Below are positions 43,611 to 51,681 of a stretch of DNA of 61,141 bases, piece by piece. Numbering within the stretch: position 1 is the stretch's first letter; each line of letters begins with the position of its first letter. This stretch comes from JBCDJI01 sp964351865 (GTDB lineage Bacteria > Verrucomicrobiota > Verrucomicrobiia > Methylacidiphilales > JBCBYL01). The position numbers and the translations under genes are program-made. The notes beneath the pieces are model-generated. The model worked only from the letters and a program-made list of their open reading frames with translations. It had not been told where the DNA came from and searched no databases. The DNA lies in NCBI GenBank assembly GCA_964351865.1, contig CAYGPJ010000024.1, positions 1 through 61,141 of the forward strand. The letters are read 5' to 3'.

Positions 43611-43634
43611 TATAGGTCGAGATTGTATCTCGAC
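43611..43634. repeat. GTCGAGATTGTATCTCGAC hairpin unit
   Basis: Hairpin at 43616-43634 with the same arms and TTGTA loop as the copy at 41109-41127, preceded by TATAG. It lies between convergent genes and may serve as a bidirectional terminator, although no T tract follows. Confidence 0.65.
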
Positions 43635-43702
43635 AATTTAGAAGAATCCGTCCTATCACACAGGGTATCAGGATCTCGCAGAGTTAGTGCCCCTATCCTG
43701 TT

Positions 43703-44440
43703 TCACAGGTTTTTGCACATCGTCCAGATGGCCATCGCCATCATCATCAGATTTTCCGTCAGGGAAATAAATCCGAGCGGCACACTGCTGTTGCCCCCGA
43801 CGCACGCACAATCCAGATCTCGTTTTTCAATATAAACTGCCTTGATGATCGACACGGCACCAATGGTCGTTGCTACCAACACCACCGGAGCCACCAGCCA
43901 AGGCAGCCAACCGGAAATCATCATCACTCCACCGATCGTTTCGATAAATGCATATACATAGGCATAGGGAACGTAGCGTTGTGCCAGCAGGTCGTATTGA
44001 ACAAAGCCTGTGGCATAGGATTGCAGGTCCCGCAGCTTCTGAATTCCGAGGGCACACATACTGAAGGCGATGAAGAGCTCGACCGTTCGAATCACGGAAA
44101 AGGCCTCTCCGAGCAGGGATTGAGTGGCGATGGCCATCCCCAGGGTCACCGAAAAGATGGCAATGATCGGCTGGTAGGTCTCACCCTCTTTCGGATCCGG
44201 ACCTAGGCCCAAATGTTCCCGCAGCTGGTCATACCCTCCGATGTGTTTGTCCTCGATAAAGATCTGCGGGGTTTCGTCGTAACCCTTCTCTTCCTTGTAA
44301 GCTTTATTGGCATCCATACTTTCCAGATGCTGATCCTCGATTTCAAAGCCGTTCCGATTTAACAGATCCCATGCTTTAATCCCCCACGGGCAGAGGTGAT
44401 CCGGGGTCACCATTCTGATGATTTTTGCTGTTTTTTTCAT
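43703..44440 (-). CDS. Glutaredoxin-MauE/DoxX fusion membrane protein
   Basis: A 245-residue protein. Residues about 1-80 are glutaredoxin-like (LCPWGIKAWDLLNRNGFEIE, then ETPQIFIEDKHIGGYDQLRE with the cis-Pro TPQ and GG motifs); the active site is CPWG, with one Cys only. After a linker, about 90-245 form a MauE/DoxX-like four-helix membrane domain that contains DLDCACVGG. Such fusions are thought to move reducing power or mature Cys/metal sites in the envelope. It is the end of the metal-related region and convergent with the Na/Pi gene. Confidence 0.8.
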   Translation of the reverse strand: MKKTAKIIRMVTPDHLCPWGIKAWDLLNRNGFEIEDQHLESMDANKAYKEEKGYDETPQIFIEDKHIGGYDQLREHLGLGPDPKEGETYQPIIAIFSVTLGMAIATQSLLGEAFSVIRTVELFIAFSMCALGIQKLRDLQSYATGFVQYDLLAQRYVPYAYVYAFIETIGGVMMISGWLPWLVAPVVLVATTIGAVSIIKAVYIEKRDLDCACVGGNSSVPLGFISLTENLMMMAMAIWTMCKNL

Positions 44441-44616
44441 GATGTATTCCCTTCATTCCTGTCCTTTTCAGTGTTCCTTGCGTGCTTAGATTCCATTGTA
44501 ACGTATTTCACTTCACCCACCCACACAGAACTCGTAGAGCAGAATCCGGAGTGAAGAAACATTGGCATGAAGTCAGGATTGATTATTTCTGGGATCCGTG
44601 GCATCATATTCCTCTG

Positions 44617-44955
44617 ATGAAAGGTTTGATGGCCATCTTCCTGAGCTGCTTGCTTGTTTCTTCCGTTGTCGGAATGACCAAGCAGTCCTCTCATGCCTGG
44701 GTTGAAATCGCCAAAGCCGGACACACCTGTTCCGAAGGGCGTTGCTGCTCGGACACACCTCAGGAAAAAAGCCATTCCTGTGCCTGCGGTCCCTGCGACA
44801 TCACCACGCCTCCTGCTACCCCCACGCTGTATTTACCCCCTCCTGCCGCCACGCCGGAAAGAACGTCGGTGCATGCCGAATACATACTTCCGGAATCGAC
44901 TTCTTTTTCTTCCCTGAACCGCACTCCGCCGGTTCCTCCGCCGCGACTCGGATAG
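44617..44955 (+). CDS. Exported Cys-rich small protein
   Basis: From the ATG at 44617 it has 112 residues: a signal peptide (MKGLMAIFLSCLLVSSVVGM), then GHTCSEGRCCSDTPQEKSHS and CACGPC, followed by a long Pro/Thr/Ser-rich tail. The Cys cluster suggests metal or redox binding outside the cytoplasm. The frame is open from 44482, but the extra part has no start support. It lies between the glutaredoxin-MauE gene and the 46-residue Cys-rich gene. Confidence 0.55.
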   Translation: MKGLMAIFLSCLLVSSVVGMTKQSSHAWVEIAKAGHTCSEGRCCSDTPQEKSHSCACGPCDITTPPATPTLYLPPPAATPERTSVHAEYILPESTSFSSLNRTPPVPPPRLG

Positions 44956-45025
44956 TCAGTATCTCTGAGGTTCACGACTCAGTCGTGGAAAAACCAACGC
45001 TCATTTCATAACGAAAGGACTTGGT

Positions 45026-45166
45026 ATGAAAACTTTACTGACTGTTATGGCCATCTTTGCCCTGATTGTCTCCGCTCCTGCGGCCGACAAAAAGGAATGC
45101 ACAACCTGCTGCAAAGACAAATGCGCCAAATGTTGTAAAGGTGATTGCGGCTCCTGCTGCAAATAA
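45026..45166 (+). CDS. Exported 46-residue metallothionein-like protein
   Basis: A very small gene. The signal peptide (MKTLLTVMAIFALIVSAPAA) is followed by a mature peptide of about 26 residues with repeated CC pairs (KECTTCCKDKCAKCCKGD and a final CGSCCK), 9 Cys in all, and many Lys. This spacing suits clustered metal binding. An AAAGGA ribosome site stands 6 bases before the ATG, and a strong terminator follows at 45186-45217. Given the efflux genes nearby, periplasmic binding of copper or a similar metal is likely, but this is inferred. Confidence 0.7.
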   Translation: MKTLLTVMAIFALIVSAPAADKKECTTCCKDKCAKCCKGDCGSCCK

Positions 45167-45185
45167 CCGATAGTTAAAAAAACAG

Positions 45186-45217
45186 CGCCTCGGATCTTAG
45201 AGATTCGGGGCGTTTTT
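45186..45217 (+). terminator. Rho-independent terminator after the Cys-rich gene
   Basis: A 12-base-pair stem with two G-U pairs (left CGCCTCGGATCT, right AGATTCGGGGCG, loop TAG), followed by six T. It ends the transcript of the 46-residue Cys-rich gene. Confidence 0.8.
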
Positions 45218-45225
45218 TATTCGTT

Positions 45226-46111
45226 TTACAAAGCCAGATCCAACGGAAGGTCTGAGATATCCCGCAGGCGCTTTGCCGCAATCAACATCTCCAAGTCTTC
45301 TTTCTGTTCACTCCGAGATCCTTCCAAACTACTTTCCACGGCCTTCTGCAGCTCTGGAAGTGCCACATGATAAATACAATCCAAGTCCGATATCCCCATG
45401 GCAATTGACGCAATTCGCTTAGGTGTTGGTTCTGCGGTAATTCCCACGATGTGAGGCACACGACCATTCCTGTTACGAATTAAATTCAAAGCTTCCGTTC
45501 TAGCATTCTGTGCCCGATCGCTACGTAGCGTCCATTTGCATGAAATGCTGGCGTGGAGAATACGAGGAGTCTACAGAAAAATTGGCGCGTCGTAATGGAG
45601 TCATAGTTGAGTAATCTGACGTCAGTATTTCCCCTTTAGGGTCTAGAAATATATCTTCCTCCGCATCCCTTACTACAACTACATCAGGTTCAATTAAATA
45701 ATCTCCACCTAAAATTGCCTTCAAGTCTGGATCCTGTTCCGCCTTCTCTGACAATCTCAACAGGTGCTGGTATTGTTCAAAATTGGATATTCTCACCGAG
45801 GCGCGATTGCTACCACTTAATACTGACCAGGAACCGGGTCGAATATGGCCAAACAAGCTAAAGGTGGATTTTAAATAATCAGTCACCGCATTTTCAAAGC
45901 TCTTACCTGCCGTCTGACCACTGGATTTTATACTTTCCTGCGTCGTTCCCAATTGTTCCACCCATGCTTTCGCGATGCCCACACTAATTTTACTGCCTTT
46001 ATCCGCGACACTGGGGATTCCCTCCTCATCAATGGTTAAGTCACTTTTGAGAAGGCTTTCAATAAAGCGTTTCCGCTCAACAGCCATCTTAGCTTCTATC
46101 TTGGAACTCAT
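45226..46111 (-). pseudogene. Frameshifted NgoMIV-type restriction endonuclease
   Basis: The upstream part (46111 to 45521) encodes an N-terminal domain with GSNRASVRISNFEQYQHLL and EPDVVVVRDAEEDIFLDPKG, then a wrong end (DSSYSPRQHFMQMDAT and stop). In a neighbouring frame, the DNA just before that stop reads PRILHASISCKWTLRSDRAQ, then NARTEALNLIRNRNGRVPHI and RIASIAMGISDLDCIYH, ending KRLRDISDLPLDLAL at 45226. The HASISCKWT..RSDRAQN block is the conserved catalytic region of NgoMIV/Cfr10I-type enzymes. A single-base shift near 45565-45580 therefore breaks the gene. The methylase start overlaps it by 4 bases (ATGA). Confidence 0.82.
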
Positions 46112-47139
46112 GACTTCTTCTTTACTGTATATTTTCTGGCTGGCGATAAGAGGCGAGGCTGAACGGACTCCTCGGTTTTATATTTCGCATTTAAGCTTTC
46201 TCTTTTTAAGGCCGCCATCAGAGCTAATCCGACTACTTTTGCGACTTTGGGCGGAAATGCATTTCCGATCTGACGATAAGCGGCTGTTTTGCCTCCCATG
46301 ATTTGCCAGGTATCAGGAAAACTCTGCAATCTAGCTACCATCGGAATGGTCAGTTTCGGGATGTGATTAAACGGTGCGTCAGCAGGAGGTGCTTCATTTC
46401 CGATTCCTTTACCATTAACTCCCAGCTCCAACCATTTTTGTTTAGCGCGTGTGGGTCCAAGATCCGGACCTCCATGCTTCTTTGATCCCCCCACAATGGT
46501 CGGGGCAATGTCTTGTGCCTTCTGCGCCCAGGCTTCTGCCCCCAACCAACCACTTTCCGACATTAAGTCGATCAAGGTGTCGCCGACTGTCGTTCGTTTC
46601 TGATTGCCGATTGGCCAAGAGAAATGCTCAGCATCCTTGGCTCTCAAGGCTACCATGATGAATCGGGGACGTAGTTGGGGAACACCGAAATCGGCCGCCT
46701 GTAAAATACGCCAATCTGCTTGATATCCCAATCTTGCTAACTGCTTTAGTAAATTTTTGCGATAGCTCTCAAATTTAGTCTTACCAAGACCCGGAACATT
46801 TTCAAAAAGAACAGCTCTTGGTTGAATTTCTGAAACCAGCCGAAGTGCCGCCGGGAACATATCCCTCTCGTCATTGGCTCCCAGCTGCTTTCCAGCAATG
46901 CTGAAAGGAGGGCAAGGCACTCCTCCGCACAATAAATCTATCCCTTTGTAGTCTTTTCCGGAAATTTCGCGAACGTCTTTCTGGATCACGTTCCAATGCG
47001 GACGGTTCTTACGCAATGTCGTGCAAAAATGGGGTTCGTATTCAACAACAGCATCATGATGGAATCCTGCTTGCTCCAAACCCAGAGCCTGCCCGCCTCC
47101 TCCTGCAAATAACTCCAAACTGCTAAACGACATATACAT
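46108..47139 (-). CDS. DNA cytosine-C5 methyltransferase (NgoMIV-type partner)
   Basis: A 343-residue C5 methylase. Motif I is LELFAGGGGQALGLE, motif IV with the catalytic Cys is GGVPCPPFSIAGKQ, motif VI is ENVPG, motif VIII includes VPQLRPRFIMVAL, and motif X is YRQIGNAFPP. The target-recognition part has KKHGGPDLGPTRAKQKWLEL, which recalls methylases of GCCGGC-type systems; specificity is inferred. It remains intact while its endonuclease is frameshifted, so it would now act as an orphan methylase. A second start, MSFSS at 47133, is possible. Confidence 0.9.
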   Translation of the reverse strand: MYMSFSSLELFAGGGGQALGLEQAGFHHDAVVEYEPHFCTTLRKNRPHWNVIQKDVREISGKDYKGIDLLCGGVPCPPFSIAGKQLGANDERDMFPAALRLVSEIQPRAVLFENVPGLGKTKFESYRKNLLKQLARLGYQADWRILQAADFGVPQLRPRFIMVALRAKDAEHFSWPIGNQKRTTVGDTLIDLMSESGWLGAEAWAQKAQDIAPTIVGGSKKHGGPDLGPTRAKQKWLELGVNGKGIGNEAPPADAPFNHIPKLTIPMVARLQSFPDTWQIMGGKTAAYRQIGNAFPPKVAKVVGLALMAALKRESLNAKYKTEESVQPRLLSPARKYTVKKKS

Positions 47140-47194
47140 GACTATCCCAGTAGACCCGGTGTCGACAAGTGCTTTGAGGATTTAATTACCGGCC

Positions 47195-47632
47195 TTAATG
47201 CCCTTCACAGGTGCAGGCGTATTCAGCTAACTGACATCCCTCACAGATAACCGAATTATAGACAAAGCGGATATTTTTGAATCCTGAATCCGCATCCGGC
47301 TTGATGCGAAGCACAATGTTATACTCCGTACCCTCCGGTAAGGCGGTCTCAGTAATGAAGACCCCGTCTTTCAGGACGAGATCATATTTCTGACTCCCGC
47401 CAGCTTGAGCGACCAGTTGCACCTCTGCGCCTTCCAGCTTGACCGGCTTCATATCCTTATCAAAAAAGCGAACCTCGGCCATCTTCTCCGGGGTGACGTA
47501 GAATTCCACTTGTTGTTCGCCCAACTCAATCATCCGCCCGCCATGCGGAGCTTTTCCTTTAATTTCTTCAGCTTGAATCGTAGATGCCGCGACACAGAGC
47601 AGCAGCGCGGACAGGAGTTTTAATTTTTTCAT
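47195..47632 (-). CDS. Periplasmic protein with Cys-rich tail, efflux-linked
   Basis: A 145-residue protein with a signal peptide (MKKLKLLSALLLCVAASTIQ, cut after QA), a beta-rich middle (APHGGRMIELGEQQVEFYVT) and a metal-site-like end, CEGCQLAEYACTCEGH. Its start overlaps the end of the RND pump gene by 4 bases, so it belongs to the efflux operon. It may bind the exported metal. Confidence 0.65.
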   Translation of the reverse strand: MKKLKLLSALLLCVAASTIQAEEIKGKAPHGGRMIELGEQQVEFYVTPEKMAEVRFFDKDMKPVKLEGAEVQLVAQAGGSQKYDLVLKDGVFITETALPEGTEYNIVLRIKPDADSGFKNIRFVYNSVICEGCQLAEYACTCEGH

Positions 47633-50600
47633 GATTTTTCCTTGTTGGTGATTTTGCTTTCTAAAAAGAGATATAAAACGGGAACGACCACCAGAGTCAG
47701 AAACACTTCAGAGATCACACCGCCCACGACCACCGTAGCCAGCGGTCGCTGCACCTCCGCTCCCGCACTCGTCGCCAATGCCATCGGCACAAAGCCCAGG
47801 CTTGCGACCAGCGATGTCATCATGACCGGACGCAGACGGCTCATGGCCCCTTCCCGGACCGCCTCGATCAGATTCAATCCACGCTCGCGCAGTTCATTAA
47901 ATACAGTCACCAGCACGATGCCATCGAGCGTCGCAATTCCACTCAGCGCAATAAAACCGATCCCGGCCGAAATACTGAAAGGCATATCCCGCGCCCACAG
48001 CGCGAACACTCCACCCGTCACAGCCAGCGGCACACCTGTAAAAATGATGGTCGCCTGCCGCAGACTGCCGAAGGCCATGAAGATCAGCAGAAAAATCAGA
48101 CCCAGCGCCACTGGCACCACAATCATCAGGCGTTCACGAGCCTGGACCAGATTCTGATACTGGCCGCCAAATTCATAATAGTAGCCGTCGGGGAAAGTAA
48201 CCTTTTCATCGATTTCCTTTTCCGCCTGTTTCACAAAACTTTCCGTATCGCTGCCACGCATATTCACCAGCACGGCGAGTCGTCGCTGGATGGATTCGCG
48301 ACTGATGGTGCCAATAGCGTCCACAATTCCAAAATCTGCTACCAAACCCAACGGAATCATGCCGCCATCATCTGTGCGCATTGGCAACTGCTTCAGCGCA
48401 TCAATGTCGTGTCTGATAGCTTCGGGGGCACGAACCACGATAGGATAGCGTCGATTCCCATCGACCATCGTGCCCACTTCATTTCCTGCCAACGCATTTT
48501 CTACCACGCGGTTAATGTCGGCAGCGTGCAGGTTAAACCTCCGGAGCTGCTCGCGCTTAGGATTAATTTCCAGCACCGGATTCCGACCGGAAGCCTCAAA
48601 CTCAACATCCCCGGCCCCGGGAATGACTTGCAGAATATCACGCACCTCATCCGCGAGACGCTCCAGCGTTTCGTAGTCGTCTCCGAACACTTTGACAGAA
48701 AGATCCGCGCGGGTTCCGGCCAGGATTTCGTTAAATCTCAATTCGATCGGTTGGGTAAAAAGATAAGTCTGCCCTGGTACGTGATCTGTCAGTTCCTCCC
48801 GCATCAGCTCAATGAGTTGCGGTTTGCTGACTCGCCTTCCCTCCACCTTACGCCACTCACTTTCGGGTTTCAGCATCACATACGTATCGGCGACATTGGT
48901 GCCCATCGGATCGGTCGCCACCTCCGCCGTTCCGATGCGGGAAAAGGTGTTGCGGATCTCCGGAAATTTCTCCAACAGAACTTTTTCTGATCGCATCTGC
49001 ATGTCCAGAGATGCGCCGATTCCAGTAGAATTACTGCGGATCATCTGGATCGACAACGACCCTTCATCCAGCTTCGGCACAAATTCTGATCCCAGGCGAC
49101 TGAACAAAAAGAGGGCGGTCACGAACAAGGCTGCCGCACCACCGAGCACGACCCATCGGCGCTGCAGTGCAAATTCCAGCACCGGTCGATACGACTTTTC
49201 AAAGAAACGATTCAGCCAGGTATCTTCTTTTCCCAGGGAGGGATTCAGAAAGAAGCTGGCCAGCACCGGGATCAGAGTTAGGGCGAGCATCAGCGATCCC
49301 ACCAGGGCAAACATCACTGTCAGCGCCATGGGGATGAACATTTTTCCTTCGATGCCCGTAAGAGCCAGAATCGGCACATACACAATGGTGATAATCAGTA
49401 CCCCGAAAAACATTGGCTTGCCCATTTCCTTACAGCCAGTCAGAACTTCCTGGCTTCTTTCCTGTAGCGTCAGCGATCGACCCAATGCCTGCTGCCGAAG
49501 ACCCAGCCGCCGCATGGCATTTTCCACCATCACGACCGATCCCTCCACGATCAATCCGAAATCGATCGCTCCTAAACTCATCAGATTTCCAGACACCCCG
49601 CCAATTTGCATTCCGATCAGAGCCACCAGCATGGAGAGCGGAATTGCCAGCGCGACCAGTAGAGCCGCACGGATGTTCCCCAACATAAAGAAGAGAACCG
49701 CAATGACTAGCACCGCACCTTCCAGCAGGTTATTACGGACTGTCTGGATGGTCGCATTGACCACATCGGAGCGATCGTAGACAGGGGTGATCACGATGCC
49801 TTCCGGAACCTTCTTTTGAATGTCTTTGAGCTTGGCGGCAACACTTTGCGAAACCATGCGACTGTTCTCGTCGATGAGCATCAGTGCCCCGCCCAGCAGT
49901 GCCTCTTCTCCGTTTTCCGTGGAGGCACCGGTGCGAATCGCGGAACCAATTTCCACTTCGGCCAGGTCCTTTACCAGCAAGGGTTCTACACCTGACTGAA
50001 ATATGACCGGTAGATTAGAGATCTGATTCATATCGGAGACACGACCGTTGGATCGAATCGATACCTGCTCTCCGCCGATTTCCAGTAACCCGCCGCCAGC
50101 ATTCTCAGTGTTCTCCGCGATGCGTTCGGCCAGATCTCCCACACTTAATCCGACGGAGCGCAGTTTATTCACATCCGGACGGATAATAATTTCTTTTTCG
50201 TAACCGCCCGAGGTATTGACCTCTGCCACTCCGGGCACGGAACGCAATTGAGGTTTGATCAGATAATCCTGAATGAGCTTCAGCTCTACCAGTCGCTGGT
50301 AAGGAGTGCCGGGTCGATGAGCGGCATCCGGCTGATAGGATACCGTATAAAAGAAGATGTCTCCCAGACCTGTCGAGATCGGTGCCATCTGAGGTTCCGT
50401 ACCCGGTGGCAGTTCATCCAACACATTCTGCATCCGCTCGGATACCAGTTGACGGGCACGGTAGATGTCGCTGCCTTCCTCAAAAATGACCGTCACCTGT
50501 GAAAACCCGTAGCGGGAGATCGAACGCACCAACTCTGCTCGAGGTAAGCCGGATAATTCATTTTCAATCGGAAAGGTGATCAGCTTTTCCACCTCTTCCG

Positions 50601-50772
50601 CCGCATACGCTCCCGCAGAGGTATTGATCTGCACCTGCACGTTGGTGATATCAGGAACAGCATCCACCGGCAGTCGATAGCCCGACCACAGTCCGGCCAC
50701 CACTAGCAGTCCGGCCATGAGCATCACGAAAGCTCGCTGACGCAGTGAAAATTCTATTATTCGATCAATCAT
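47629..50772 (-). CDS. Heavy-metal RND efflux pump (CusA/CzcA family)
   Basis: A 1047-residue inner-membrane pump with the RND layout of 12 helices and two large periplasmic loops. Family hallmarks: RLPVDAVPDITNVQVQINTS near the start, GAIDFGLIVEGSVVMVENAM in the helix-4 region (the HME-RND proton-path motif with Asp and Glu), and GFIALSGIATLDGIVLVTVF near the end. The length and these motifs place it in the HME subgroup that exports Cu/Ag or Zn/Co/Cd; the metal cannot be chosen from what is seen. Confidence 0.95.
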   Translation of the reverse strand: MIDRIIEFSLRQRAFVMLMAGLLVVAGLWSGYRLPVDAVPDITNVQVQINTSAGAYAAEEVEKLITFPIENELSGLPRAELVRSISRYGFSQVTVIFEEGSDIYRARQLVSERMQNVLDELPPGTEPQMAPISTGLGDIFFYTVSYQPDAAHRPGTPYQRLVELKLIQDYLIKPQLRSVPGVAEVNTSGGYEKEIIIRPDVNKLRSVGLSVGDLAERIAENTENAGGGLLEIGGEQVSIRSNGRVSDMNQISNLPVIFQSGVEPLLVKDLAEVEIGSAIRTGASTENGEEALLGGALMLIDENSRMVSQSVAAKLKDIQKKVPEGIVITPVYDRSDVVNATIQTVRNNLLEGAVLVIAVLFFMLGNIRAALLVALAIPLSMLVALIGMQIGGVSGNLMSLGAIDFGLIVEGSVVMVENAMRRLGLRQQALGRSLTLQERSQEVLTGCKEMGKPMFFGVLIITIVYVPILALTGIEGKMFIPMALTVMFALVGSLMLALTLIPVLASFFLNPSLGKEDTWLNRFFEKSYRPVLEFALQRRWVVLGGAAALFVTALFLFSRLGSEFVPKLDEGSLSIQMIRSNSTGIGASLDMQMRSEKVLLEKFPEIRNTFSRIGTAEVATDPMGTNVADTYVMLKPESEWRKVEGRRVSKPQLIELMREELTDHVPGQTYLFTQPIELRFNEILAGTRADLSVKVFGDDYETLERLADEVRDILQVIPGAGDVEFEASGRNPVLEINPKREQLRRFNLHAADINRVVENALAGNEVGTMVDGNRRYPIVVRAPEAIRHDIDALKQLPMRTDDGGMIPLGLVADFGIVDAIGTISRESIQRRLAVLVNMRGSDTESFVKQAEKEIDEKVTFPDGYYYEFGGQYQNLVQARERLMIVVPVALGLIFLLIFMAFGSLRQATIIFTGVPLAVTGGVFALWARDMPFSISAGIGFIALSGIATLDGIVLVTVFNELRERGLNLIEAVREGAMSRLRPVMMTSLVASLGFVPMALATSAGAEVQRPLATVVVGGVISEVFLTLVVVPVLYLFLESKITNKEKS

Positions 50773-50818
50773 GGTAAGAGGTGATTAGGAGACTCGCAAT
50801 CTGTAGTGCGCAGCACAC

Positions 50819-50877
50819 TGTAGGCCGGGATTGCATCCCGGCTTCTTAATACCGCCGAGATACAATCTCGGCCTACA
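50819..50877. repeat. Paired hairpin units of the TGTAGGNCGAGATTG family
   Basis: Two hairpins in inverted order: 50824-50842 (GCCGGGA/TCCCGGC, loop TTGCA) and 50854-50872 (GCCGAGA/TCTCGGC, loop TACAA), with TGTAGGCC at the left edge and GGCCTACA at the right. It lies between the adaptor gene and the pump gene of the efflux operon. Confidence 0.7.
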
Positions 50878-50893
50878 TTCTGATAGAAACCCC

Positions 50894-51679
50894 CTAGTGC
50901 CCATGCGCACAGCCCTGGCCTCCGTTGATGACTTGTAATTCAATCTGATAGAGTTGAGACACGCCACGACTGGCGACGACGTCACCTTCGTATACCCCAT
51001 CTGAAATCAGAGCCTGACCGTTCGCAATACCTTCCACCTTCACCGGGGTGCGGAAGAAATATTTCCGGTTGGCGGCGTAGGCGAAATCTCCTTTAGCTGT
51101 TTTCAACACGGCACTTTCTGGAATGGAGACCAGGTCCGGATATTGAGTCGCATCCTGCGAGAGCGGCACCTCCACAAAATCACCAATCGCCAGCTGCACC
51201 TCGGGATCATGAATTTCAACGATCGCTTCAGCCTGACCGGTCACCGGTTTGAGCTGCCAGTCGATTTTAAGTAATTTGACTTTAGCATCAGCTTCAGCCT
51301 GTTGCCCCAACTCCCACCCCTCGGCCTCTGCTGCCGGCACAATGACGGAGGCATAGGCATAACCCGGACGGAAGGATTGCGCAGGCACGCTGGCCTCATC
51401 CGCACGGCGATACACTTGCACAGAGACTCGCTGTGAAATCGAAGCAGCATCCGTGTGAACTGCACTGGTTTCCAATTCCAGCGAAGCACGTCCATGCTCG
51501 GAGAGCATCACCCCTTTACCGGGCTCAAATGTGGTTTCTGCATGAAGGTGGCCCTCGTGTGATTCCTCAACTGCCGTGTGACTCTCATCCTGATTCTTTT
51601 CCTGATTACCGCAGGAAACCAATACGGATCCTGAAAATACCAGCAGGACTAAAAATACATTTTTTACTATCTTTCGCAT
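50894..51679 (-). CDS. Short RND efflux adaptor lipoprotein
   Basis: A 261-residue lipoprotein (lipobox VLVSCGNQ) with a His-rich lead (ESHEGHLHAET). The body matches the beta-barrel and membrane-proximal parts of CusB/CzcB adaptors (SIPESAVLKTAKGDFAYAAN, then GVYEGDVVASRGVSQLYQIE) and ends in CAHGH. The coiled-coil hairpin and lipoyl domain that most adaptors (around 400 residues) carry are not evident, so it is a short form. Its position between TolC-like and pump genes supports the assignment. Confidence 0.75.
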   Translation of the reverse strand: MRKIVKNVFLVLLVFSGSVLVSCGNQEKNQDESHTAVEESHEGHLHAETTFEPGKGVMLSEHGRASLELETSAVHTDAASISQRVSVQVYRRADEASVPAQSFRPGYAYASVIVPAAEAEGWELGQQAEADAKVKLLKIDWQLKPVTGQAEAIVEIHDPEVQLAIGDFVEVPLSQDATQYPDLVSIPESAVLKTAKGDFAYAANRKYFFRTPVKVEGIANGQALISDGVYEGDVVASRGVSQLYQIELQVINGGQGCAHGH

Positions 51680-51681
51680 GA

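Noticed and set aside
48812..49780. 322-residue open frame opposite the RND pump
   Set aside because: Ser/Arg-rich shadow of the CusA-like gene with no domain signature.
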